Source: Planctomycetota bacterium
Lineage (GTDB): Bacteria > Planctomycetota > Phycisphaerae > Phycisphaerales > UBA1924
Reading direction: 5' to 3'
DNA length: 64,000 nt
Assembly (NCBI GenBank): GCA_033763975.1
Contig: JANRJM010000007.1
Span: 1 to 64,000 of the forward strand
The position numbers were made by a program, and so were the translations under genes. The notes beneath the pieces were generated by a model. It saw only the letters and a program-made list of their open reading frames with translations, was not told where the DNA came from and ran no database searches. Position 1 is the stretch's first letter; the number at the start of each line of letters is the position of its first letter. This document shows positions 1 to 7,036 of this stretch, one piece after another.

Positions 1-1080
1 CGGGACGACGCGCGGCATGTTGAAGACCTCGAAGTCGTAGGCGGAGCGGACGAGCATCTCGCCGCCGCCGAGGAGGTAGAACATGTCGTCGCCTTCGCCC
101 TGGCCGTTGACGCGTGGGGTGTAGCGCTCGGTCCAGGAGCGGAAGTCCTCGAGTTCCTTGCCGGGGCGCTGGATGAAGGTGGAGACGCCGATGCGCATGG
201 TGAGCTGGTTGCGTTTGTGGAGTTCCTTGATGACGAGGTAGTCGTCGGGCCAGTTCTGGAAGCCGCCGCCACAGTCGAGCGAGCTGGTGATGCCCAGGCG
301 GTTGAGCTCCTTCATGAAGTGACGGCTGGAGAGCATCTGCTGCTCCATGTCGAGCTTGGGGCCGTCGTTGAGCGTTGAGTAGAGGATGAGCGCGGACGGG
401 TCGGCGAGGAGGAGGCCGGTGGGCTCGCCGGCGGCGTCGCGGACGATGGTGCCGCCGGGGTACTTGTTGCCGGGGAAGTTCTTGTCGATGCCGAGGTACT
501 TGAGGCATGCTTTGTTAAGCAGGGCGGATGTGTAGACGTAGAGCACGAAGACGGGGGTGTCGGGCGCGATCGCGTTGAGCTCGTCGAGCGTGGGGAGGCG
601 CTTCTCCTCGAACTGGGCGTACGACCAGCCGCCGACGACGCGGACCCACTGGCCGGGCGGGGTGCGACGGACCTGCTCGCGGAGCATCTGCAGGCCGTGC
701 CTGAGGCTGGTGACGCCGTCCCAGCGGAGTTCGAGGGCGTAGTTCAGCCCGCCCCGGACGGTGTGGGTGTGCGTGTCGTTGAGGCCCGGGATGAGGCGGC
801 GGCCCCGGGCGTTGATGACGCGCGTGCCCTCGTCGCGCAATCGCAGCACGTCGACATTGGAGCCCACCGCGGACACGCGCCCCGCGCTGACCGCGATCGC
901 CTCGGCCGCGGGGCGGGCACGATCGAGCGTCGTGACCTTCGCGTTGTGCACGATCAGGTCGGGCGCACCCGCCGGCGCGCCGGAACGGGCAGCCCCTTTC
1001 GTCATGCACGCGCCGAGCGAGCCTGCGGCGGCCACGGCGATGGTCGAACGGAGGAAGTCACGACGGGTTACGGGGTTCAT
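1..1080 (-). CDS. Exported amidohydrolase (YtcJ-like), 3' end outside window
   Basis: Reads leftward off the window edge, so only the first 360 residues are present. The N-terminus RRDFLRSTIAVAAAGSLGAC resembles a twin-arginine signal, with a possible lipobox Cys. It is followed by an N-terminal beta-strand domain (DLIVHNAKVTTL) and the metal-binding HTHT of the amidohydrolase fold (GLNDTHTH). This layout matches YtcJ-like metal-dependent amidohydrolases that cleave amide or related bonds; the substrate is unknown. Its ATG overlaps the stop of the upstream tautomerase gene (ATGA), which suggests translational coupling. It is the last visible gene of the minus-strand hydrolase cluster. The family call is firm; the exact function is not. 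Confidence 0.85.
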   Translation of the reverse strand, partial: MNPVTRRDFLRSTIAVAAAGSLGACMTKGAARSGAPAGAPDLIVHNAKVTTLDRARPAAEAIAVSAGRVSAVGSNVDVLRLRDEGTRVINARGRRLIPGLNDTHTHTVRGGLNYALELRWDGVTSLRHGLQMLREQVRRTPPGQWVRVVGGWSYAQFEEKRLPTLDELNAIAPDTPVFVLYVYTSALLNKACLKYLGIDKNFPGNKYPGGTIVRDAAGEPTGLLLADPSALILYSTLNDGPKLDMEQQMLSSRHFMKELNRLGITSSLDCGGGFQNWPDDYLVIKELHKRNQLTMRIGVSTFIQRPGKELEDFRSWTERYTPRVNGQGEGDDMFYLLGGGEMLVRSAYDFEVFNMPRVVP

Positions 1081-1292
1081 TGTGGTGCATCCTTCATCTG
1101 GGCTCGGTACTCGGTGGTCAGCATTCCGGCGAACCCCCAGTTCTCCGGATCGACTTCGTCGATCACGATGTGGACGTGCTCGGGACGCTTGCCCAGCACC
1201 CGCTGCAGCGTGCCCGTCACGTCGCGCACGATCTCGGCCTTCTGCGCCGCGGTCACGCCGTCACGAGTGATCTTGATGTTGACGTACGGCAC
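1077..1292 (-). CDS. 4-oxalocrotonate tautomerase family protein
   Basis: A 71-residue protein starting fMet-Pro-Tyr-Val-Asn-Ile-Lys. Pro at position 2 becomes the N-terminal catalytic proline in 4-OT-type tautomerases, so the GTG at 1292 is preferred over longer upstream starts. An AGGGAG ribosome-binding site lies just upstream. Length and fold pattern (short strand, helix with QKAEIVRDVTGTL, then HVHIVIDEV) match the small tautomerases that interconvert keto and enol acids in aromatic degradation. The stop overlaps the start of the following amidohydrolase gene. The substrate cannot be read from sequence. Confidence 0.85.
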   Translation of the reverse strand: MPYVNIKITRDGVTAAQKAEIVRDVTGTLQRVLGKRPEHVHIVIDEVDPENWGFAGMLTTEYRAQMKDAPQ

Positions 1293-1471
1293 GGGGTGCT
1301 CCCTAAGGCTCGAGTGTCCGGAGGTCGCGGCGGCGGGCCCGTGCGTTGCGAGGAAGCGGGCACCCGGGAGGGAGCGCGGGGCGCGGGTTGGGGAGGATGG
1401 GGTGGGGGGGCTCATGCGGGTGCTCGCTGCGGGAGTGGCCGCGGGTGTGGGTGTGGGAGGTGGCGGCGGAG

Positions 1472-1933
1472 TCAGCGGGCGGGGGGTGGGGGCGTGTTGT
1501 CGAGATGGCGGACGAGGAAGAGAATGACGAGGGTGCCGGCGAAGTACATGTAGAGGTCGTGGATGCCGTCGAAGTCGGAGAGGAGTTGCTTGCCCAGGCT
1601 GAGTTGGACGAAGAGAGCGAGGGAGACGAGGAGAGAGAGGCGGAGGAAGAGGGGCGTGACGGCGCGGATGAACTCGCCGCGGAGGAGGGAGAGGAGGGCG
1701 AGGAGAGCGGCGAGTGATTCGAGGATGGCGATGGAGTAGAAGCTGGCGGGGAGGCCCGGGAAGGTGGCGAGGAAGGTCTTGTTGAACTGGTCGGCGAACC
1801 AGGTGGGGACGCCGCCGGAGGTGAGTTTGGCGACGCCGGCGAAGCCCCAGAGCATGGCGAGGAGGAGGGCGGTGAGGGAGAAGACGGCGGCGCGATGGAG
1901 GGTGTGGAGGCGTTGCGGGGTGGGTGTGTTCAT
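1472..1933 (-). CDS. DoxX-like integral membrane protein
   Basis: 153 residues with about four hydrophobic segments (roughly residues 17-40, 63-84, 94-115 and 126-142). The early motif GFAGVAKLTSG, followed by WF and a TFP-GLP segment, is typical of DoxX/DoxD-like membrane proteins. These are often found beside redox or thiosulfate enzymes, but their biochemical role is poorly defined. It lies inside the YcaC-like hydrolase cluster on the same strand, 35 bp after the preceding hydrolase gene, so it is probably cotranscribed. A longer in-frame ORF extends upstream but is only a shadow of the hydrolase gene. Confidence 0.7.
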   Translation of the reverse strand: MNTPTPQRLHTLHRAAVFSLTALLLAMLWGFAGVAKLTSGGVPTWFADQFNKTFLATFPGLPASFYSIAILESLAALLALLSLLRGEFIRAVTPLFLRLSLLVSLALFVQLSLGKQLLSDFDGIHDLYMYFAGTLVILFLVRHLDNTPPPPAR

Positions 1934-1968
1934 GGTGGGGGTGCGAGTGGGGTGGAGTTGGGGGGTGG

Positions 1969-2607
1969 TCAGCGTGCGGCGCGGGAGGCTTGCTGGTTGT
2001 TGGCGAGCATGCCGTAGAAGGGAAGGTGTTGGGCGAAGATGTCGAGGGTGCCCTGAGCGGATGGGCGGCGCCAGTCGGACTGGAGGTCGGCGCAGATGGC
2101 GGCCCAGTTGCAGACGACGGCGCCTGCCTGGGTCATGCGCTGACAGGCGATGAGTTCGCTCATCTGATCCCAGCAGCCGGAGGCGTCGTAGACGGCGTGG
2201 ACGTCGTAGCCGTCGGCGAGGGCTTGGAGGACGGGGAACATGAGGCAGACGTCCGTGGTGACGCCGGACATGATGAGCTTCTTGCGGCCAGTGGCTTTGA
2301 CGGCGGCGACGAAGTTGGGGTCGTCCCAGGAGCTGATGGGGCCCGGGCGGTAGATGACCGGGGCGTTGGGGAACATCTCGAGGAGTTCGGGCATGAGCGG
2401 GCCGTTGGGCCCTTCGGCGTAGCTGGCGGTGAGGACGACGGGGAGGTTGTGGACCTTGGCGGTCTTTGCGAGGGCGAGGACGTTGGAGCGGAACTGGTCG
2501 AGGCGGATGTCCTGAACGCCCAGCATGGTGCCGGTCTGGTGGTCGATGAGGAGCATGGCGCAGTTGTCGGGGGTGAGGCGGGCGTGGAACGGGTTGGGCG
2601 TCGGCAT
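1969..2607 (-). CDS. YcaC-like isochorismatase-family hydrolase (copy 1)
   Basis: 212 residues with the isochorismatase/cysteine-hydrolase fold. LLIDHQ gives the catalytic Asp (D22) and GVTTDVC the nucleophilic Cys (C121). The position 34 residues before the Cys, where the classical family has Lys, is Arg (YRPGP), as in E. coli YcaC. That places it in the YcaC-like clade, whose natural substrates are not known. It is one of four such paralogues in this cluster, and sits 57 bp downstream of copy 2. Cytoplasmic by sequence; no signal peptide. Confidence 0.9.
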   Translation of the reverse strand: MPTPNPFHARLTPDNCAMLLIDHQTGTMLGVQDIRLDQFRSNVLALAKTAKVHNLPVVLTASYAEGPNGPLMPELLEMFPNAPVIYRPGPISSWDDPNFVAAVKATGRKKLIMSGVTTDVCLMFPVLQALADGYDVHAVYDASGCWDQMSELIACQRMTQAGAVVCNWAAICADLQSDWRRPSAQGTLDIFAQHLPFYGMLANNQQASRAAR

Positions 2608-2664
2608 GGATCGGGCTCCTGGGGCGCTTGGAAGCGAACACGGCGGAGGGGGTGGCGGGGCAAC

Positions 2665-3258
2665 TCAGCCGATACGTGGCAGGACGTCAGTGAAAAGGAG
2701 CTGGATGAGCTGGCTTCCGGCAGGGGTGGACCAGTCTTGGGCCAGTTCGGCGATCATCGTGTTCGTCGCGGTGAGAACGACGCCCGCGTTCTCCATGCGA
2801 CGCTGCGAGAAGTCCTCGGACTGCATGAAGGGCGAGCCCGACGCGTCGAGCACGGCCTGCACGCGGTAGCCCTCCTGCACGGCGCTGATGGTCGGGAAGA
2901 CCAGGCACACGTCGGTCGTGACGCCCGCCATGATCAGGTTCCGCCGACCGGTGGCGACGGCGGCGTTGCGGAAGTGCACGTCGGTCCAGGCGTTCACGAT
3001 GCCGGCCCGCCGGATGCGGCGGTCGAACGCCTCGGGCACGATCTGCTTGAGTTCCGGGATCAGCGGGCCCTGCAGACGCTCTTCCTGTGAACTGGTGAGC
3101 ACGACCGGCATGTTCAGGATCTTGGCCGCCTTCGCGAGCGCGAGCGTGTTGCGCTTCACGACGTCGAGGGGGATGTTCTTGATGAGCTGCATCGTGCCGA
3201 CCTGGTGATCGATGAGCAGCAGCGCGGTGTCGGCGGGCGAGAAGGCGGCGTGTGTCAC
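2665..3258 (-). CDS. YcaC-like isochorismatase-family hydrolase (copy 2)
   Basis: 197 residues from the GTG at 3258, chosen because it overlaps the stop of the upstream NAD(P)-binding gene (GTGA) and has AGGAG 7 bases upstream. LLLIDHQ carries catalytic D17 and AGVTTDVC carries C118. The 34-before-Cys position is Arg, as in the other copies. The usual RKK before the LIM strand is RRN here, so this copy has diverged. No signal peptide. It is probably translationally coupled to the preceding gene. Substrate unknown. Confidence 0.88.
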   Translation of the reverse strand: MTHAAFSPADTALLLIDHQVGTMQLIKNIPLDVVKRNTLALAKAAKILNMPVVLTSSQEERLQGPLIPELKQIVPEAFDRRIRRAGIVNAWTDVHFRNAAVATGRRNLIMAGVTTDVCLVFPTISAVQEGYRVQAVLDASGSPFMQSEDFSQRRMENAGVVLTATNTMIAELAQDWSTPAGSQLIQLLFTDVLPRIG

Positions 3259-3935
3259 GGGTCGCTCCTGTGGTTCGGTTGAGGCGCGGCGGTCAGAATG
3301 GGGGCGCGGCCGAGGAATCCGGCCTCGACGGCTTCGCGGATGAGGAACTTCGCAACGGTGGCGCGCGGCACGTGCGCGGGCTCGGGCCCCGAACGGTCCG
3401 ACGCGTCGACGGTGCGCCACGGGCCCGCCGGGGCGTCGGTGAGTTCCGCCGGGCGCACGATGGACCAGCGCGTCGCGCTGGACCGGACGAGGTCTTCCTG
3501 AATCTGGCGGTCTGCAAAGATGCGCCCGAGCAGGACGGGCCGGATGAACGAGCGGAAGATGCGGCGGCCCCGGCCCCGGCTGTCGCCCACGCCGATGGCC
3601 GTCATGCAGACAAGCCTGGCGACCCCGGTGCGCGCCATGGCCTGAAGCACCGAACGCGTGCCGACGGCGCAGACCGTGGGCATGCGGGTGATGGTGGACC
3701 AGTTGAGCGGAGCGCCGAAGGTGCAGACGACGGCGTCCGCGCCGGCGAGCGCCTGCTCCAGAGAGGCCGCGTTGAGCACGTCGCCGGGGAGCCTGGTGAG
3801 CGAGCCGGGCCCGCGCACGTCGGGGATTCGGTCGGGGTTACGGGCAAGGGCGCGCACGTGGTGCCCTTGTGCGACGCCCTCGGCGACCGTAAGGCCGCCG
3901 ATCTTGCCCGCAGCCCCGAGGATGGCGATCTTCAT
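3255..3935 (-). CDS. NAD(P)H-binding protein, NmrA/atypical SDR type
   Basis: 226 residues beginning MKIAILGAAGKIG, a Gly-rich dinucleotide-binding motif (GxxGxxG type) at the end of the first Rossmann strand. Later features are GDVLNAASLEQALAGADAVV and a long C-terminal region without the YxxxK pair of classical SDRs, as in NmrA-like or atypical SDRs (NAD(P)H-binding, sometimes quinone reductases). It lies between two YcaC-like hydrolases, 18 bp after one and overlapping the start of the next by 4 bp. A redox role in the cluster is inferred. Confidence 0.85.
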   Translation of the reverse strand: MKIAILGAAGKIGGLTVAEGVAQGHHVRALARNPDRIPDVRGPGSLTRLPGDVLNAASLEQALAGADAVVCTFGAPLNWSTITRMPTVCAVGTRSVLQAMARTGVARLVCMTAIGVGDSRGRGRRIFRSFIRPVLLGRIFADRQIQEDLVRSSATRWSIVRPAELTDAPAGPWRTVDASDRSGPEPAHVPRATVAKFLIREAVEAGFLGRAPILTAAPQPNHRSDP

Positions 3936-3953
3936 GACGCAGTTCCGCGAGGA

Positions 3954-4661
3954 TCAGGCGTACCGGTACTCGACCTTGCGCGAGGCGGCGGGAACGGTCT
4001 CGGCGATGTGGGGGCGCACGGCGTCGGCGGTCTTGCCCGTGGCCAGGTAGTTGTTCATCGCGGCGTAGTAGGTGCCCGTGTGCTCGGTCAACAGGCCCGC
4101 GATGTGCTTGCCGTTGATGGTCGTGTCCTTGCAGAGCTCCGCGAGGACGGGGACCCAGGTGGTGACGACGACGCCGGCAGACGCCATGCGGAGCATGGCG
4201 GCCTGCTCGTTCAGGGAATCGAAGGTGCTCGAGGCGTCCACGACCGCGTAGACGTCGTAGCCGGCCTGAACGCCGTAGACGGCGGCCATCGCGAGGCAGG
4301 TGGTGGTGTCGAGCGCCGCGATGATGAGCTTCTTGCGCCCGAGCTTCTGGACGGCGTCGACGGAGGGCTGGTGATCCCAGAAGTTGACCGTGTTGCGGTC
4401 GATGATCTTGTTCTCGGGGAAGAGCTCGACGAGTTCGGGCATGGTCGGCCCGTTCGGGCCGTGGGGCCAGCTCGTCGTGAGGATGGTGGGCAGGCCCAAC
4501 GCCTTGGCGGTCTTGGCGAGGCCCAGGATGCTGTTCTTGAGGGTGAGTGCGTTGACCGACGGAAGGAAGCTGAAGAGGCCGACCTGATGATCGATGAGGA
4601 GCACGGCGGCGTTCTGCGGGGTGAGGCGTTCGGCGAAGGGGTTGCGGGCGTGGGGGAACAT
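3954..4661 (-). CDS. YcaC-like isochorismatase-family hydrolase (copy 3)
   Basis: About 235 residues from the ATG at 4661, preferred over an ATG 39 bases upstream because AAGGA lies about 9 bases before it. LLIDHQ provides D24 and DTTTC the nucleophilic Cys. The loop before the Cys reads IIAALDTTTC instead of the Gly-containing IMSGVTTDVC of its neighbours, so it is the most divergent copy at the active site. It has a longer C-terminus ending RKVEYRYA. It is the first hydrolase gene after the intergenic region next to marR, and is probably the head of the operon running to the window edge. Confidence 0.88.
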   Translation of the reverse strand: MFPHARNPFAERLTPQNAAVLLIDHQVGLFSFLPSVNALTLKNSILGLAKTAKALGLPTILTTSWPHGPNGPTMPELVELFPENKIIDRNTVNFWDHQPSVDAVQKLGRKKLIIAALDTTTCLAMAAVYGVQAGYDVYAVVDASSTFDSLNEQAAMLRMASAGVVVTTWVPVLAELCKDTTINGKHIAGLLTEHTGTYYAAMNNYLATGKTADAVRPHIAETVPAASRKVEYRYA

Positions 4662-4800
4662 GGCGAGTGCGTCCTTGTCGTGGCGTCTGCGCGGGGCCAC
4701 GGCGGGAGACGGATGTCTCCCGGCGATTGCTGTGAGGAACGTGGCCGACCCACGAGACCCGTGCGATTCGGGCGGGTCGGTGGGCGGATTCAGGCGGATC

Positions 4801-4811
4801 GATGATTCATC
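4801..4811. promoter_or_regulatory. Short palindrome between marR and hydrolase operon
   Basis: GATGATTCATC is a perfect 5-bp inverted repeat around one base. It lies in the AT-richer part of the 199-bp gap between marR and the hydrolase gene at 4661. MarR proteins bind short imperfect palindromes near their own genes, so this is a plausible operator. A second, weaker dyad (CAACGAGTTG) lies about 25 bases to the right. Assignment is inference. Confidence 0.35.
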
Positions 4812-4860
4812 AACAAAATCGGTTTGGTGACATCACAACGAGTTGATCGAGCGGCGGGCA

Positions 4861-5301
4861 TCAGTCCGCCCGCGCGACCGGGACGTTGCTCGGCACGCGC
4901 GAGAGCAGCCGCAGCAGTCGGGACCGTTCGGCGGGCGAGAAGGTGGCGAGGAAATCCTCGGAGACCGAGGCGGTGACCGCCTCGAGCGTGGGCAGGAGTG
5001 CCGCCCCCTTGGGCGACAAGCGCAGTCGTCTGGTGCGGCGGTCGTCCGCGGAGGGGCGTCGTTCGATGAGGCGGACCCGTTCGAGCTGCGTGAGCACCCG
5101 GGAGACGCCCGCGCGATCGAGGTTCATCCACCGCGCCAGGTCGGCCGCGGTGGCGCACCCGTGCCGGCCGATCGAGACGAGCGCGCCCCACTGCGCCGAG
5201 GTCACCCCGTGCGCCGCCAGGCGCGCATCGAGCTCGCGTCGCATCCCGCTGGCGGCCCGGTGGACGTGATAGCCGATGCTGACCGTCAGGTCGTAGGGCA
5301 T
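4861..5301 (-). CDS. MarR family transcriptional regulator
   Basis: 146 residues with the winged-helix layout of MarR dimers. An N-terminal helix is followed by QWGALVSIGRHG, the recognition region DLARWMNLDRAGVSRVLTQLE and the wing RRPSADDRRTRRLRLSPKG. MarR proteins usually repress adjacent genes and respond to phenolic or oxidative ligands. It sits between an exported YcaC-like hydrolase and the downstream run of hydrolases, all on the minus strand, so it probably controls one or both. A Cys (GCATAADL) is present but a redox-sensing role is not shown. Confidence 0.92.
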   Translation of the reverse strand: MPYDLTVSIGYHVHRAASGMRRELDARLAAHGVTSAQWGALVSIGRHGCATAADLARWMNLDRAGVSRVLTQLERVRLIERRPSADDRRTRRLRLSPKGAALLPTLEAVTASVSEDFLATFSPAERSRLLRLLSRVPSNVPVARAD

Positions 5302-5462
5302 GCGGGCATGCTATTCCGTGCCCGGAATGATGCCCGGGGACGAGCGCCCCAGCGGCGTGCGGCGGGATCGCGGCGCAGATTGTGCGGGGTGGGTGCATGG
5401 GGGGTGCGGCAGGGAGGGTGCGAACACGCCGCGGGGGCGTTGGCCCGGGCGGCGCGGGTTGG

Positions 5463-6233
5463 TCACTTGCTCTTGGAGTGGGCCTGGTGGCTGTGGAAGA
5501 TCTCGGCGTAGGCGGGGAAGTGCTCGACGAAGAGCTGCGCCGTCTCCTGACCCTTGGGGTTGCGCCAGTCGTAGAGCATCTCGCACGAGAGCGCGAACCA
5601 CGTTCCCATGACGGCCCCGGCCTCCTGCATGCGCATGAGCGAGGCGAGCTGCGTCTGCTCGCTCATCGAGCCGGAGGCGTCGGTGACGACGTAGACCTCG
5701 AACCCGGCGTCGAGCGCGGAGAGCGCCGCGAAGGTCACGCAGACGTCGGTGGTGATGCCGGACATGACGATCTTCGTCCGGCCTGTCTTGCGGATCGCGT
5801 CCACGAACGCGGGGTCCTCCCACGCGTTGATCTGCCCGTTGCGCTTGATGTACGGGGCGTTGGGGAGCTGGGCGAGGATCTCGGGCAGCTTCGGGCCGTT
5901 CGGGCCGGTCTCGGCGCTCGTCGTGATGACCGAGGGGATGTTGTGGATCTTCGCGAGCTTGGCCATCCCCACGACGATGTTCTTGTACTCGCCCGCGGGC
6001 GTGTCGTTGACCAGGTTCATGAGGCCGGTCTGGTGATCGACGAAGGCAAAGACGCAGTTGTCGGGCGTCCAGCGCTCGCGCGCGCCGCCCGACGCCCACG
6101 TAACTTTGGCGCGGGCGGTGCCCGCCGGCTGGGCGTGGCTCGGCGTGGCGGCGCCGGCAAAGACCGCGGCGGCGCCGGCGCCTGCGACGAGCGCGAGACC
6201 GATGGAAAGGGCCCGGTGGCGAAGAGCGTGCAT
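5463..6233 (-). CDS. Exported YcaC-like isochorismatase-family hydrolase (copy 4)
   Basis: 256 residues with a clear Sec-type signal peptide: ALRHRALS, a hydrophobic stretch to about residue 28, and a likely cleavage after SHA. The mature protein has FAFVDHQ (catalytic Asp) and SGITTDVC (Cys), with Arg at the usual Lys position (YIKRNG). The isochorismatase fold is normally cytoplasmic, so an exported copy beside three cytoplasmic paralogues is unusual. It lies upstream of marR on the same strand with a 161-bp gap. Confidence 0.88.
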   Translation of the reverse strand: MHALRHRALSIGLALVAGAGAAAVFAGAATPSHAQPAGTARAKVTWASGGARERWTPDNCVFAFVDHQTGLMNLVNDTPAGEYKNIVVGMAKLAKIHNIPSVITTSAETGPNGPKLPEILAQLPNAPYIKRNGQINAWEDPAFVDAIRKTGRTKIVMSGITTDVCVTFAALSALDAGFEVYVVTDASGSMSEQTQLASLMRMQEAGAVMGTWFALSCEMLYDWRNPKGQETAQLFVEHFPAYAEIFHSHQAHSKSK

Positions 6234-6451
6234 GAGGCAGCTTCCTATGGGTCGGCGAAACGCCGTTCCCCGACTCGGACCACCAGACCCGTCCGGACAC
6301 GCGTCCGACCGGCGATCACAGTGCGTCCACCGTCAAGACGCAGGACGGGCGTTTCGACCGACACCCGCGGCACGAAAGTCGTTCGCCGGCCGAACCGCCA
6401 GCTCGCGGGGAGGGGCTCCGGCGGCACCGTCGGCTGATACCATGGGCCCCG

Positions 6452-7030
6452 GTGAGTCCTGATATCGGCCCGACATCTCACGAGGATCCGACCCGGCCGG
6501 ACCACCCGGCACGCATCGATCAACTGATCTCCTTGGTCTACGAGGAGTTGCGCTCGCTCGCCGAGCAGCGACTGCGCACCCTCGGGCCGGGCGCTTCGCT
6601 CCAGCCGACCGAACTGCTGAACGAGGTCTACTTGAAGCTGGGGAAGGACCCGTCGCGGTCATGGGCCGGAAAGTCGCACTTCATCGGCGCCGCGGCGATG
6701 GCGATGCGCAGCATCCTGGTCGACCGGGCCCGCCGGGCCGCCGCGATCAAGCGGGGAGGGCAGCAGGGTCGGACCCCGCTCGAGGAGGCCGACATCGCCA
6801 TCGAACGGAGCCCGGACGAGGTGCTCGGCATCGACAAGGCCCTGACACGCCTGGAAGCGATCGACGCCAGGTCGGCGAAAGTCGTCACGATGCGTTTCTA
6901 TCTAGGACTGGACTTCGCCGAGATCGCGATCTCGCTGGGCGTCACGGAGCGCACGGTCGAACGAGATTGGGCCTTTGCGCGCCGGTGGTTCGCGCAGGAA
7001 CTGCAGGCGAACCGGGACCCGGGCAGGTAG
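6452..7030 (+). CDS. ECF RNA polymerase sigma factor (SigTPR/TIGR02999 type)
   Basis: 192 residues from a GTG start. Region 2 includes IDQLISLVYEELRSLAEQRL and a PTELLNEVYLKL segment with AMRSILVDRARR. Region 4 includes VTMRFYLGLDFAEIAISLGV and an HTH with TERTVERDW. This pattern is characteristic of the planctomycete/acidobacterial ECF group whose gene is followed by a membrane Ser/Thr kinase, as here (6-bp gap). The kinase is thought to control such sigma factors; no anti-sigma gene is visible nearby. Confidence 0.92.
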   Translation: MSPDIGPTSHEDPTRPDHPARIDQLISLVYEELRSLAEQRLRTLGPGASLQPTELLNEVYLKLGKDPSRSWAGKSHFIGAAAMAMRSILVDRARRAAAIKRGGQQGRTPLEEADIAIERSPDEVLGIDKALTRLEAIDARSAKVVTMRFYLGLDFAEIAISLGVTERTVERDWAFARRWFAQELQANRDPGR

Positions 7031-7036
7031 CACCCT

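Noticed and set aside
1969-6233. Inactivation of the YcaC-like hydrolases because the triad Lys is Arg
   Set aside because: Arg at this position is a feature of the YcaC-like clade, as in E. coli YcaC, so it is not evidence of decay.
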